Shown: piece after piece, positions 9,516-22,519 of the stretch
Layout: every line of letters begins with the position of its first letter
Position numbering within the stretch: the first letter of the stretch is position 1
Assembly: GCA_024364735.1 (NCBI GenBank)
Contig: JAGFNQ010000843.1
Location: 1-64,000, forward strand
Direction: 5' to 3'
Source of the DNA: Boesenbergia rotunda
Taxonomy: Eukaryota; Streptophyta; Magnoliopsida; Zingiberales; Zingiberaceae
DNA length: 64,000 nucleotides
Notes under the pieces: model-generated
Database searches by the model: none
What the model saw: only the letters and a program-made list of their open reading frames with translations
What the model was told of the DNA's origin: nothing
Translations under genes and position numbers: made by a program

Positions 9516-11268
9516 ATTTCCCTCGTTTTGATTTATGGCAACCCAGTTCAAAAAGTTAAGTTTAAACACAAAGCAGCTAAAGTGCTAATTTCCTCCCCCT
9601 TGAAGGAATCTCCCCCTAGGTTTTTCAAAGGTACGCAGGGTTTGAAAAAGTTTCTAAGTTTAAAAGGGAATTGGTTTTTCAATACTTAGAATATTTTCAA
9701 AAAATGTAAGTTAGAAATATTTTCCAAAAAAATTTTTGGGTTGGGCACTTGAAAAATTTACACTTAGAAAATTTTCAAGTAAATACTTATGGGGCGTTTG
9801 GTTTGCATTTTTCAGTCTGTTTTCCATTTTCATTTTCTGTAGAAAATGCGGTTTTCTGGAAAACACGTTTGGTTTGCATTTTCCAGCTTTGTTTTTCAGA
9901 AAAAAATATAGCGTTTTCTGGAAAACTGGAGAATAAAAAAAAGTTATTTTCCAGAAAACTAGAAAATACGGTTTTCAGGAAAATAAAAATGAAAAATGAA
10001 ACAAACCAAACGCCCCCCTGGTTTTTCTACTTTAGAAAATTTTCTAAACTTATTCTGAAGTCTTAATACTTAGAAAATCTGAAAAAAAATTCTACCATAT
10101 TTTTGAGTTGTGAAAAAATTTTCAACCTCTTTAGCACTTTAGAAAGTTTTCAAGGAAATTTTGAAAACTTAGAATATTTTGAACATAATTTGAGCCAAGT
10201 GCTTAGACATTTTTTTTTATAAAATAATTTAAGCCAAGTTCTTAGAAATAATTTTTTTTTGAAAATAATTTAAGCCAAGTGCTTAGAAATAATTTTTTGA
10301 AAATAATTTAAGCCAAACAAAAGACAATTGACTAAAGGAATTTTACTTTTTGAAAAAGGAGATAAAGTTTTGAAATTTGAAAAAAAAATTTAAACCTTCT
10401 CTTCTATCCTTTCCAATCTCTCCCCCTTTGCCATATATCAAAAAAAAAAATTAGCAAAAAAATGCTTAGCAATAGAAGTAAGGTGCTGTACTGAACCAAT
10501 TCAAGGTATAAACTGGACCAAATCAATTTTGAATTTTCTCTTTCAGGTCCTGTCTAACCCAATTAGCTACTTACTAACTGTTATAAATAGTAGTTTTCAC
10601 TAGGGTTAGTCAAGTTAAGTATTCTGTTCAAGTTAGATTTTCTAAGCTTGACACTTAACCTGATTACTGTTTAATTTGTATTTAGTGCCCCAATTACTGC
10701 AGATGCACTGACTTAAAGCATCTTGAATTAAGGCAAAGACCTAAGCATCTCAACCCATTCTAGATTATCAATCAAAAGTACCCTAAGGTGCTTGTGAGAT
10801 GTTGGCTTCTAGATCTATAGGTGCATGCAGTTCTAGGGTTAGGGCCTAATCTAAGTCCATTTGTGAAAAAGCCCTAGTTTTGAAAGGGGTAATTTTTCTT
10901 TAAAAAAACTAAGTCAAAAAATTATTTTAAAAATGCACAAAGAAAATGATTTAAGTAGGAACTGATAAATGATAAAATAGTTTTACCAAAACACAGAAGT
11001 AGAACAAATCTATTCTACTAAGCATAACCCTAACTTAGTAATTGATAAAGATCAGATAATCAAGAAAGCAACTAGCAACTAGCAACTAGCAACTAGATAA
11101 GTCAACTGGTCAAAGCGAGGATCAGCATAGTCAAACCACAGTCAAATACATGTCAACCCTACTGAGTAGGGGTAGTCAACTACAGTACAACAGAGAATAT
11201 CAATCTGAACTAAGAGGAAGGACCGGGATGATCAGATGAGTTCGGCTGCCAGGATCGGAATAACGACA
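9516..11268 (-). other. F 3' non-coding region
   Basis: AT-rich region between the extra ORF and the LTR. It shows repeated blocks such as 'taagccaagtgcttagaaat' (10190-10320) and purine tracts (9593-9616) resembling extra polypurine tracts. A MITE sits at 9791-10016. Otherwise I see no gene. Confidence 0.6.
9791..10016. mobile_element. MITE with GGGGCGTTTGGTTTG inverted ends
   Basis: 226 bp. Left end GGGGCGTTTGGTTTG, right end CAAACCAAACGCCCC, a perfect 15-bp inverted repeat; further in, AAAATGCGGTTTTCTGGAAAA pairs with its approximate complement on the right. No coding capacity. No clear target duplication, so the superfamily (Harbinger or hAT-like) is open. Confidence 0.8.
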
Positions 11269-11526
11269 TCATTTCATTATACCGTGTGTCGTTAGTCTCT
11301 CGATCGACTCTGAGAGCTTCCATATACTGTGCGTGATTGGCTTCACTTCCTCCCTGAGACTGTGTACCTCTGTCTGAAGTAGAGCTAGCCTCTCGTCAGT
11401 TGTCGGAGGTGGGGGCTCATCCATCTGCTCTCGAATCTCGATAGCCAGATCTGCGACATCAACCTCTATCTCCTCATCAGAATCGATCTGGGGTCCGGCT
11501 CGCTGACGTCTCCATGATAAAACCAT
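11269..11526 (-). pseudogene. F extra ORF, C-terminal fragment
   Basis: 85 residues, starting at the junction with the T2 LTR. Acidic stretch (DSDEEIEVDVADL), Pro-rich stretch (EPPPPTTDERLALLQ), then a heptad-like region (LQTEVHSLREEVKPITHSIWKLSESIERL). Its place between pol and 3' LTR of a SIRE-like element suggests the C-terminal coiled coil of the extra (so-called env-like) ORF. The upstream part is removed by T2. I cannot assign a function. Confidence 0.5.
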
Positions 11527-14107
11527 TGTAATGCCCGCCTTTTTCCCACACCTCGTGGTGTGCCGAGAGAGGCGTTGTTACGCTAAACATACATGTGCGT
11601 AAACATCTTAATGCAGTGGAATCAATTTTTTTTTCTAAACATGCTTTTAACCATGCAACTAAACACATGGAACATCTATACATGGCATCATGACTTAACC
11701 ATTTCATAGCTTATTCATAGTCATCATAAGTAGTATGTACTTGTCCATAAACATAGCATCATGAGTCTTAAGTCATCCATTAGTCATAACCATAAAACAT
11801 AGCATAAAATTTAAGAAAAACATTTTTCACCCAAGACATGCATTATGTGAGAACATAAGAATCTTTTGCCAAGTCACTGCTACACTCACACACATGCTTC
11901 TGCCTCTCCTGCGGCTTCCCTTAATAGCTTCTTGCTTGATCTACGGTACAAGGAAAAATAAACTATAAGCACATAGGCTTAGTAAAACTCTTTCCTACTC
12001 AATAAAACCATACGTTGCTTCAACATAAACATATCAAGCATCTGACATGACATAACTTCGAGCATAAACATAAGCATAGTTATACATGGCATAAATGAAC
12101 ATACATGAACATGACTTAATATATCAAGCAACGTATACATGACATAAAGTATACCTACATGACAATAAACATAAACATATCAAGCATGGCATAAATCTTA
12201 ACATACATGAACATGAGCACACCTACGTGAACATGAAACATACTTATACATGGCATGGTTCTTAGTATACATGAACATAAAGCATACTTATATATGACAT
12301 AATTCATAGCATACATGAACATAAGTCATACTTATACATGACATAATTCTTAGCATACATGAACATAAGGCATACTTATACATGACATAATTCTTAGCAT
12401 ACATGAACATAAGGCAACTTATACATGACATAATTCTTAGCATACATGAACATAAGGCATACTTATACATGGCATAAGTTATGAGCATAAACACACAACA
12501 TAAAATATACTTACCCTGGCGCGATGCATAACATGGATGTATGAATGAGTCAAATGCATTTACTACATAAGGATGCTTAGTTTTTAAAACCATACTTTTA
12601 AGTGCTTAACATAAACATAACATCATTGGGGTCCCCGGCTTGTACCACATACATACATCATAAGCACGCATCCCTAGGTAGGTATGAGGTAGCTAGCCTC
12701 AACCTACTAGGGTAAGGACAGCATAGTCGGTAGTCCTAGAACCGGGGCGTTCTTAAGGTGCCCATCCCTGTTGCACAGCTTCGGTAGTGCCAGAACCGTG
12801 GACAGCTTCGGTAGTCCAGAACCGGGGCGTTCTTAAGGTGCCCATCCCTTGGACCCTTACTTCGGTCCGGTACAAACCCCATTCATAAAAATAAACATGC
12901 ATGCTTCATCATTCATACTTGTCATTCATACTTATCATTCATACTTATTTTATATCATCGTTATGCCTTCATCATTCATACTTATTTCATTCATACTTAA
13001 GGCATAACCATGTTCTTCATTCATACTTATCATTCTTTATTCACATAATAAGACATATATGTATAAACATGTGTTTTAGCCATAAACATTATCTTGGTTC
13101 GTAGAACTTGCATGATCATAATACATAAATAAACCTGTACTTCATACATGATACATTTCATCTAGCATACATAATCCTAGTGTTCATCATAAAGCATGGA
13201 TGGTCAGCTACATATAAACATGACTCATACTACTATGGTTCATGGCATTTACCTTAACACATACATATACCTTCATAAACCATAATTTATTATAAACATT
13301 TATCATTATACATGCATCATTCTATCTATCATAACTTACATCCTACATCAAATTACATACATTCATGGTATATGACCTAAATGTTCATGAGTAAAGCATC
13401 ACCTAGAATCTAACATACAAAATCATATTACAACACACATGACTAAGATTTTTGTAACATAAAGATCCTTACTTCATGCTTAACTACTTACTAGCATCAT
13501 GGTAACTTAGAAACATGCATTCTTAAGACCTTAACCCAATCTAAACCCTAGGTTTGGGTCTTGGCCGAAACTTGAAGGAGGTATAAATCCATAGAAAATT
13601 TGCCTAGGTTAAGATTAACATCCTATACCTTGCATATCATGCCATGGAAGACCACTTGCACCCTTGAATGGACTTAACACTAACCCTTAGCCCTAATACA
13701 TGATTTGGCTGAAACTTATAAGGGTAGCAAGCCCATAAAAAAATTCATATAAGTCACTATTTTCATCCATACTACATCATAGCAAGACATACTAAGCATG
13801 CTTGAGGGATTAAAATAAATCCCTAGCCCTATACTTGATGTGGCCGAAACCCTAGAAGGGTCTGAGAGCATCAAAAATTTCCCTAGATCATAATCTATGC
13901 CTTACATAACATCATGGAACATTTAAGAGCACAAAAGAGAATTTACATTATCCCTAGGCCCAAGCCATAGCCTTGGCCGAAACCCTAGGCTCCACATCAT
14001 GTGCTTTTCTCCAACTTACATATTAAACAACATCTAAATCTTGTTAAACATCAAGAACAATCATACCACAGGTGAGAAGGTTTTACCTTGGGTTGTCTTT
14101 GATTTTT
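11527..14107 (-). repeat. T2: partial Tekay-like LTR
   Basis: Minus-strand LTR whose 3' end is at 11527 (plus TGTAATGCCCGCC). Related to but distinct from the T3 LTRs: the block 'ggtccccggcttgtacc' to 'cggtccggtacaa' (12630-12875) is shared with 15420-15665. Contains about six copies of a 44-bp repeat (cataattcttagcatacatg, 12080-12480). Cut at 14107, in a region homologous to the middle of T3, by the T3 insertion. No coding sequence. Confidence 0.8.
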
Positions 14108-14829
14108 TGTAACGCCCGCTTTTTTTTCATAAAGCGGCGTTACGCTAACATACTTAAGGCATGTAACATCATACTGCAGCGGAATAACTTAAACATTACA
14201 TATACATGCCCCTACTACCATCCCTAATATAATGACATGGAACTTCACATATGAACATCATGCTTCATCATCATATCATAACATGCTTAACATCATACCA
14301 TAAGGTTCATATCATATCATACTGGACATCTTATCATAAAGTTCCATAAGTCACTATTCGAGCATATAGGTAGCAGAAATAAAGTTCTTAGCATAAACGG
14401 TTAACACATTCGATCTCATGGGCCAAGTCACCAACACACACATACTTCAGGCCCTCCTGCTGCTTCCTCGTTATCCCCTTGCATGATCTGCGGTATAAGG
14501 AAAGAAAACTATAAGCACACAGGCTTAGTAAGACTCTTTCCTACTCACTAAAATCATTCGTCATTCATTCATAATCATATGGAACATAAGCATCATAAGC
14601 ATTTCTATCATAGCATAAAGCATAAACATAGGCATAAATCTAATTGAACATTCTTATCATGGCATAAAGTATAAACATAGGCATAAGCATAATTAAACAT
14701 TCTAAGCATGGCATCGTATGTGGCATGAACATTAGCATAAGATGTAAATCAACCATAGGCATACTTTCTAGCATATCAAGCATAGACATCGTAAACATTC
14801 TAAGCATGACATAATTCATGGCATACATC

Positions 14830-15110
14830 ATAAACATAGTAGCATGGCATCTTTCATACCATAAATCATAAACATAGTAGCATGACATCTTTCATGGCAT
14901 AAATCATAAACATAGTAGCATGGCATCTTTCATGGCATAAATCATAAACATAGTAGCATGGCATAAATCATAAACATAGTAGCATGGCTTCTTTCATGGC
15001 ATAAATCATGAACATAGTAGCATGGCATCTTTCATGGCATAAATCATAAACATAGTAGCATGGCTTCTTTCATGGCATAAATCATAAACATAGTAGCATG
15101 GCATCATACC
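14830..15110 (-). repeat. 36-bp tandem array in T3 3' LTR
   Basis: About eight imperfect copies of 'cataaatcataaacatag' plus 'tagcatggcatctttcatgg'. The sibling array in the 5' LTR lies at 21030-21315. Confidence 0.85.
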
Positions 15111-15789
15111 TATCATAGCACATGAACATCTTCCTAACATAATCATGGCATAGATCATTCATTCTCATGCATACTTCTTAACATGAAACGTAAGTATAAA
15201 ATCTTATCATCATAGCATAATGCATAACATGAATGGAGGCTTGAGTGGAATGCATATACATATATGGATGCTTAGTTTAAAATCATACTTTTCATGAACA
15301 TACTTTTCATAAACATACTTTTCCATAATGAATGCATGGGCAATGCATATATATCATAATGATGCTTAATCTTTTAAAAACATACTTTTCATTTCTTAAC
15401 ATAATCATCATAACATCATTTGGGGTCCCTGGCTTGTACCACATACATACATCATAGCGCGCATCCCTAGTAAATCCAAGGTAGCTAGCCCCGACTTACT
15501 AGGGTAAGGACAGCATAATCGGTAGTCCCCGAACCGAGGCGCTTCTTAAGGAGCCCATCCCTGTTGCACAGCTCCGGTAGTGCCAGAACCGTGGACAGCT
15601 GCGGTAGTCCATAACCGGGGTGTTCTTAAGGTGCCCATCCCTTGGACCCATACTTCGGTCCGGTACAAGCCCATACATAAAGTAAAAATACTTTTCATGC
15701 TTCATCATTCATAAGCCATTCATAGCATACTTATCATGGCATCATTCTTATCATGAACATGATCATAACATACTTGTCGTAACATCATT

Positions 15790-16085
15790 CTTATCATGCA
15801 TAACCATGGCATATCATTCATAAACATGGCATATCATTCGTAAACATGGCATATCATTCATAACATGGCATATCATTCATAAGCATAGCATATCATGTAT
15901 AACCATGGCATATCATTCATAAACATGGCATATCATTCGTAAGCATGGCATATCAATCATAACATAGCATATCATTCATAAGCATAGCATATCATGTATA
16001 ACCATGGCATATCATTCATAAACATGGCATATCATTCGTAAGCATGGCATATCATTCATAACATAGCATATCATTCATAAACATA
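15790..16085 (-). repeat. 20-bp tandem array in T3 3' LTR
   Basis: About 14 units of 'catggcatatcattcataa'. The 5' LTR has only about seven (22015-22165), so copy number changed after insertion. Confidence 0.85.
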
Positions 16086-16429
16086 AATCACATCTTACTA
16101 TAGGGCCATTGGGACCCTTACTTGGAATAAATCTTAACTCTTATCCTATTAACCCTTATTGGCCGAAACTTATGGAGTCCCATGGCCATGTGAAATTTCA
16201 CACAATCACCATCCATCATCCTTATATCATGGCAACACATAAACATAAGTTGAAGTTAAAGACTCAACCCTAACCCTTGGGTCCTTGGGGTCGGCCGAAC
16301 CATGTGAGGCCTATAGGGTGCTCAAAAAATTCCAAAAATTTATACTTAACTTCTAAAAATCATCAGAGAACATTAAATAACATTATCATGATTTTTAACA
16401 AATTTATAGACATTTAAATCATGGTGGCC

Positions 16430-17110
16430 GAAACCCATAAACATAGGGACCTTGGTTTTGTCGCTTTCATGTTGGCCGAAACCCTAGAGTGTCCTAGGGT
16501 ACTCCAAAAATTCCCAAAAATTTCACTTAACTTCTAAACATCATAAGGGAACATCAAATAACATTATCATGATTTTTAACATATTTCTAGACATTTAAAA
16601 CATGGTGGCCGAAACCCTTGAACTTAAGGTTCTGGGTTTTGCTTCTTTCATGTTGGCCGAGAACCTAGGATGACCTAGGTTACTCCAAAAATCTCCAAAA
16701 ATTACACTTAACTTCTAAACATCATAAGGGTACATCAAATAACATTATAATGATTTTTAACATATTTCTAGACATTTAAAACATGGTGGCCGAAAACCTT
16801 GAACTTAAGGTTCTGGGTTTTGCTTCTTTCATGTTGGCCGAGACCCTAGGGTGTCCTAGGGTACTCCAAAAATCCCAAAAAATTACACTTAACTTCTAAA
16901 AATCATAAGGGAACATCGAATTTTAACATATTTCTAGACATTTAAAACATGGTGGCCGAAACCCTTGAACTTAAGGTTCTGGGTTTTGCTTCTTTCATGT
17001 TTGCCGAGACCCTAGGGTGTCCTAGGGTACTCCAAAAATCCCCAAAAATTTCCCTTAACTTCTAAACATCATCAGGGAACACCAAATAACATTATCATGA
17101 TTTTTAACAC
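16430..17110 (-). repeat. 180-bp tandem array in T3 3' LTR
   Basis: Four units anchored by 'catgttggccgaga' at 16469, 16649, 16830 and 16996. The last step is 166 bp, a small deletion. Matches 22520-23230 in the 5' LTR, where steps are a regular 180 bp. Confidence 0.88.
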
Positions 17111-17291
17111 AATTATGGACCTTTAAAACATGCTGGCCGAAACCTTTGAACATAGGAACCTTGATTTTGTTTCCCTTCAACATTAAATCCGAAACTAACC
17201 CATATATCATGCCAAAAATCATGGAAATCATAGGTAACTATTATACCACAGGTGAGGGAGTCTTACCTTGGGGTTTCTAAATTTTTAGACC

Positions 17292-17310
17292 TTGGATGGA
17301 GAGAAGGAAG
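17292..17310. other. Empty LINE insertion site in T3 3' LTR
   Basis: Single copy of TTGGATGGAGAGAAGGAAG, the 19-bp sequence that flanks the LINE on both sides in the 5' LTR. Direct pre-insertion reference. Confidence 0.93.
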
Positions 17311-18176
17311 AAGACTTGATGTCTCTTGACCACACCTAGTCCTTGAATCCTTGTAAGAACTTTAGATCTTGGGTGATGGAGCCTTGGTGGAAGCTTTTCC
17401 AAGGGGGAACTCTTCCTTAGAGTTTCGGCTAGAATGAGGAGGGAGGAGGGGAGCAAATGCACTTGATGATGAAGAGAAGTAACTCCCCAAACCCCCTCTT
17501 TATAGCTCCTTTAAAGGGGCAAATGAAGAGTTTTCCATGGCCCTTCATCTTCTTCTACTACTTAACCATCATCCACTTCCTTTCCTCATAAGAATTCCTT
17601 GCTAGGTGAGTTGGTTAAAACATTCATGGTTGTACAAGAGGTCCAAGGTTCAATCCTTGGCCCATGCACCTTTATTTTTATTTTATTTTATTTAACCCCT
17701 TTTTCTTATTTTCGAAAATTCCCTTCTATTTCGAAAATTCCCCTAAAATCCCCCATAATTATGCTAATATTCCTAAATAAAATTTTTTTATATTTATATA
17801 AAATTCACCTAATTAATACCTATTTTTGGAGCCCATTTAAAGCCCATTAGTACCTAATTTCTCGATTTAAGTAAGAAAATTAAGCTAAGACTTACCTCTA
17901 ATCATGCTAATATTTCTAATTAAATCCTATTTATATTTATACTAATTTTTCCTAAACTATTTATGTTTATACTAATTTTTCCCTAAAATCCAACAATAAT
18001 TATGGTGCTAGAAAGGCCCATATAAGGCTCATTAGTACTTAGTTTTCTCAATTTAAATGAGAAAACATGGATTTTCTAGCCCAAAGTTTGTATCAATACT
18101 TCCAGATCCTTCGAAAATTATCTAAACATGCTCAATATTTTCATAAAATATCGAGAGAATTTTCTGGGTCGTTACA

Positions 18177-18852
18177 ATCCCCCATACCTCTTGAAAGTTC
18201 GTCCTCGAACTTAGAATAATTCCGGGTACTTGCGCCTCATTTCGTCCTCGCGTTCCCAGGTAGCTTCGTCGAACTGCTGGCTTCGCCATAAGATCTTGAC
18301 TAGAGGTACTTCCTTATTCCTCAGCTTCTTGACTTTCCTATCCAAAATCTGGATGGGTCTGCTCTCATAACTTAGGTCCTCTTGTACTTGTACTATCTGC
18401 GGCTCGATCACTTAGTCCATATTCGGGATACACTTTTTCAGCAGGGATACGTGGAATACGTTATGGATAGCTGACATCTCTGGAGGCAGCTCCAACTCAT
18501 ATGCCACCTTACCAACTCTTTTCAGAATTAAGTATGGCCCCACATATCTCGGACTCAGCTTTCCTTTCTTCCCAAATCTGGTCACTCCCTTCATAGGAGC
18601 CACTTTGAGAAATACCCAATCTCCAACATTAAATTCCAGTGGTCTACGCCGGATATCGGCATAACTCTTCTGCCGGCTCTGAGCAGTCTCTATCCGTTGT
18701 CGAATAGTCTGTATAGCCCGGGTGGCGCTATCGATAACCTCCGTTGTGAGCCCCATTTCCTTCTTTTCACCACCCTCGTACCAGCAAATCGGAGACCTAC
18801 ATCTCCTCCGGGTCGCTGGTGTTCTGCTTTTACTTGCTGGCAAGTCATGCAA
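18177..18852 (-). pseudogene. T3 integrase C-terminal domain and chromodomain
   Basis: 18412-18852 is open. It has the end of the integrase core region (RRCRSPICWYEGGE), then QSRQKSYADIRRRPLEF, GDWVFLKVAPMKGV, GKLSPRYVGPYLIL and VFHVSLLKKC, the integrase C-terminal block of chromoviruses. A TAA at 18412-18414 breaks the frame. The same frame goes on (18211-18411) with the chromodomain: IQILDRKVKKLRNKEVPLVK, LWRSQQFDEATWE, KYPELF, then TAA. The chromodomain would direct integration to heterochromatin. A purine-rich GGTATGGGGGAT before the LTR is the polypurine tract. Confidence 0.9.
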
Positions 18853-19106
18853 GTACTAACATACTGAGCCACATCCCTCTTCATTCCGGAACACCAAAAC
18901 TTCTCCTTCAGATCCTGATACATCTTGGTGGATCCTGGATGCATCGAGTAAGGGGTTCTGTTAGCTTCTGCCAGTATTTCCTTTCGAAGCTCCGAATCGT
19001 TAGGAATACATAGACGATCCCTAAGGTAGAGTACTCCCCCTTTGGCGATATGGAAACCATCGCCCTTTCCTTCTAGGATCTCTTGTTTTATTTCCTGAAG
19101 ACTCAA
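18790..19106 (-). pseudogene. T3 integrase zinc-binding domain fragment
   Basis: Frame with YLRDRLCIPNDSELRKEILAE, YSMHPGSTKMYQDLKEKFWC and CMTCQQVKAEHQRPGG: the HHCC zinc domain (His in the SMHPG motif, Cys pair in CMTCQQ). After QRPGG the sequence jumps to the end of the integrase core, so the DDE catalytic residues are gone. The join lies in a GGAGGA repeat. Confidence 0.88.
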
Positions 19107-19189
19107 GTCACCCTTTTGTTTAGGGTTTAGGTGGAAAGTCGCTCGGAGATTACTTCGACCCTAAAATTCATAATTTCTCTTTCGAGTGG

Positions 19190-19570
19190 TCAGGGTAACT
19201 TAGATATGGACACCAAGGTGGCACTTGACTTTCGGCTAAGTGCATCGGCCACTTTGTTTGCCTTCCCTGGATGGTAGAAGATCTCGCAGTCATAGTTCTT
19301 CACCAACTCAAGCCATCGGCGTTGTCTCATATTCAGGTCTTTCTGAGTGAAGAAGTACCGCAGACTCTGGTGGTCTGTATAAATCTTACACTGCGCTCCG
19401 TACAGAAAATGCCCCCATATCCTAAGAGCGAAGACCACCGCGGCCAATTCCAGATCGTGAGTGGGGTAGTTCTGCTCATTTTCCTTGAGTTGCCTAGAGG
19501 CGTAAGCAATGACCTTACCACTCTGCCTAAGTACAGCTCCAAGTCCTAGCTTGGAAGCATCGCTGTATAT
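19190..19570 (-). pseudogene. T3 RNase H fragment
   Basis: Begins at about 19570 with SDASKLGLGAVL. It goes on as GKVIAYASRQLKENEQNYPT, HDLELAAVVFALRIW, CKIYTDHQSLRYFFTQ and VADALSRKS: the C-terminal two thirds of a gypsy RNase H with the catalytic TDH motif. RT, protease and gag upstream are deleted. The piece could not act alone. Confidence 0.88.
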
Positions 19571-20291
19571 ATCGAAGTTTTGATTATCTCCTTGACATAT
19601 AATTGGCTAATGTCATTATTAACTCCATGATATAATTATATGCATATATCATAATTATATACTTATTTTAATTATGGGTAAACCTAATAATAGTATGCTA
19701 CTGAAATATTAGTTCTCAGCCCGAGTTATGAATTATATTAGTTGTATGATTATTATAGAATGGGTGAGATCCTACTTATTATATTACCATAAAATAACTT
19801 AAGGTAGTCTTATATATTATATCTAAGATATAAGTGACCCATAACCTATAATAAGTGTTATCATAATTAGAACCCTACCCTATGCGTCCCTACCTAAGTT
19901 ATACCATATGACCTATACCATTAATTATATCAGTCTTAATATCATGGAACTAATGCTATACGTCAACATAGGTGAGAGTGTTATAATCTCCTGTGGGTAG
20001 GCTATCAGACACATTTCTACATGTGACTTTATTATAGATTATACATAATATCATAAATTATAGTTTTTTTCTACCCCTATGTTATTCTAAATATTTATTT
20101 CCTAAAATAAGATAAAGTATCATTCGTCGTTACATATTGTAACGTACTTTTCATCATAATTATCGTTCATACTTGCATATCTTAAAACCATAAGACATCT
20201 TTCTACTATAAGACATGTAAAGAGGTACTTACTTGGAAGCTGTAGGAAGCTGTAGGAAAAGGGCTTGATGTGTGTGTAGTGAGATGGTTAC
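19571..20291 (-). other. T3 leader region
   Basis: AT-rich, non-coding, between the deletion point in RNase H and the PBS. Longer than the T1 leader. I see no gene. Confidence 0.6.
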
Positions 20292-20304
20292 TGCTCTGAT
20301 ACCA
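20292..20304 (-). promoter_or_regulatory. T3 primer binding site
   Basis: Minus strand TGGTATCAGAGCA, next to the 5' LTR end at 20308. Confidence 0.92.
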
Positions 20305-22519
20305 ACCTGTAACGCCCGTTTTTTTCCTAAAGCGGCGTTACGCTGACATACTTAAGGCATGTAACATCATACTGCAGCGGAATAACTTAAACCTTACATA
20401 TACATGCCCCTACTACCATCCCTCATACAATGACATGGAACTTAACATATGAACGTCATACTTAACATCATATCATAACATGCTTAACATCATACCATAA
20501 GGTTCATATCATATCATACTTGACATCTTATCATAAAGTTCCATAAGTCACTATTCGAGCATATAGGTAGCGAAAATAAAGTTCTTAGCATAAACGGTTA
20601 ACACATTCGATCTCATGGGCCAAGTCACCAACACACACATACTTCAGGCCCTCCTGCTGCTTCCTCGTTATCCCCTTGCATGATCTGCGGTATAAGGAAA
20701 GAAAACTATAAGCACACAGGCTTAGTAAGACTCTTTCATACTCACTAAAATCATTCGTCATTCATTCATAATCATATGGAACATAAGCATCATAAGCATT
20801 TCTATCATAGCATAAAGCATAAACATAGGCATAAATCTAATTGAACATTCTTATCATGGCATAAAGTATAAACATAGGCATAATCATAATTAAACATTCT
20901 AAGCATGGCATCATATGTGGCATGAACATAAGCATAAGATGTAAATCAACCATAGGCATACTTTCTAGCATATCAAGCATAGACATCGTAAACATTCTAA
21001 GCATGGCATAATTCATGGCATACATCATAAACATAGTAGCATGACATCTTTCATAGCATAAATCATAAACATAGTAGCATGACATCTTTCATGACATAAA
21101 TCATAAACATAGTAGCATGGCATCTTTCATGGCATAAATCATAAACATAGTAGCATGACATCTTTCATGACATAAATCATAAACATAGTAGCATGGCTTC
21201 TTTCATGGCATAAATCATGAACATAGTAGCATGGCCTCTTTCATGGCATAAATCATAAACATAGTAGCATGGCTTCTTTCATGGCATAAATCATAAACAT
21301 AGTAGCATGGCATCATACTTATCATAGCACATGAACATCTTCCTAACATAATCATGGCATAGATCATTCATTCTCATGCATACTTCTTAACATGAAACGT
21401 AAGCATAAAATCTTATCATCATAGCATAATGCATAACATGAATGGAGGCTTGAGTGGAATGCATATACATATATAGATGCTTAGTTTAAAATCATACTTT
21501 TCATGAACATACTTTTCATAAACATACTTTTCCATAATGAATGCATGGGCAATGCATATATATCATAAGGATGCTTAATCTTTTAAAAACATACTTTTCA
21601 TTTCTTAACATAATCATCATAACATCATTTGGGGTCCCCGGCTTGTTCCACATACATACATCATAGCGCGCATCCCTAGTAAATCCAAGGTAGCTAGCCC
21701 CGACCTACTAGGGTAAGGACAGCATAATCGGTAGTCCCCGAACCGAGGCGCTTCTTAAGGAGCCCATCCCTGTTGCACAGCTCCGGTAGTGCCAGAACCG
21801 TGGACAACTGCGGTAGTCCATAACCGGGGCGTTCTTAAGGTGCCCATCCCTTGGACCCATACTTCGGTCCGGTACAAGCCCATACATAAAGTAAAAATAC
21901 TTTTCATGCTTCATCATTCATAAGCCATTCATAGCATACTTATCATGGCATCATTCTTATCATGAACATGATCATAACATACTTGTCGTAACATCATTCT
22001 TATCATGCATAACCATGGCATATCATTCATAAACATGGCATATCATTCGTAAACATGGCATATCATTCATAAGCATAGCATATCATGTATAACCATGGCA
22101 TATCATTCATAAACATGGCATATCATTCGTAAGCATGACATATCATTCATAACATAGCATATCATTCATAAACATAAATCACATCTTACCATAGGGCCAT
22201 TGGGACCCTTACTTGGAATAAATCTTAACTCTTATCCTATTAACCCTTATTGGCCGAAACTTATGGAGTCCCATGGCCATGTGAAAATTCACACAATCAC
22301 CATCCATCATCCTTATATCATGGCAACACATAAACATAAGTTGAAGTTAAAGACTCAACCCTAACCCTTGGGTCCTTGGGGTTGGCCGAACCATGTGAGG
22401 CCTATAGGGTGCTCAAAAAATTCCCAAAATTTATACTTAACTTCTAAAAATCATCAGGGAACATTAAATAACATTATCATGATTTTTAACATATTTATAG
22501 ACATTTAATTCATGGTGGC

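Larger units (their letters stand above)
6331..11526 (-). mobile_element. F: SIRE-like copia retrotransposon, 3' portion
   Basis: Minus-strand 3' end of an LTR element: partial extra ORF (11269-11526), non-coding 3' region, then the 3' LTR (9515 down to 6331) interrupted by element E. The LTR starts TGTTGG and ends CCAACA. A second, plus-strand, truncated LTR of the same family lies at 48812-49728 next to a clear PBS, which supports the boundaries. Its 5' side is cut by the T2 LTR at 11527. Confidence 0.78.
14108..18176 (-). repeat. T3 3' LTR
   Basis: 4069 bp; ends are TGTAACGCCCGC (plus, left) and GTCGTTACA (right), so TG...CA on the minus strand. Contains three internal tandem arrays: 36-bp 'catagtagcatggc' units (14830-15110), 20-bp 'catggcatatcattc' units (15790-16085) and 180-bp units (16430-17110). 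Minus-strand TATA-like TATAAAGA at about 17500. Holds the empty LINE target at 17292-17310. Coding only spurious short frames. Confidence 0.9.

Noticed and set aside
14640..14888. Met/Tyr-rich frames in the T3 LTRs (also 20837-21085)
   Set aside because: Generated by 'catagcat' repeats; non-coding LTR arrays.
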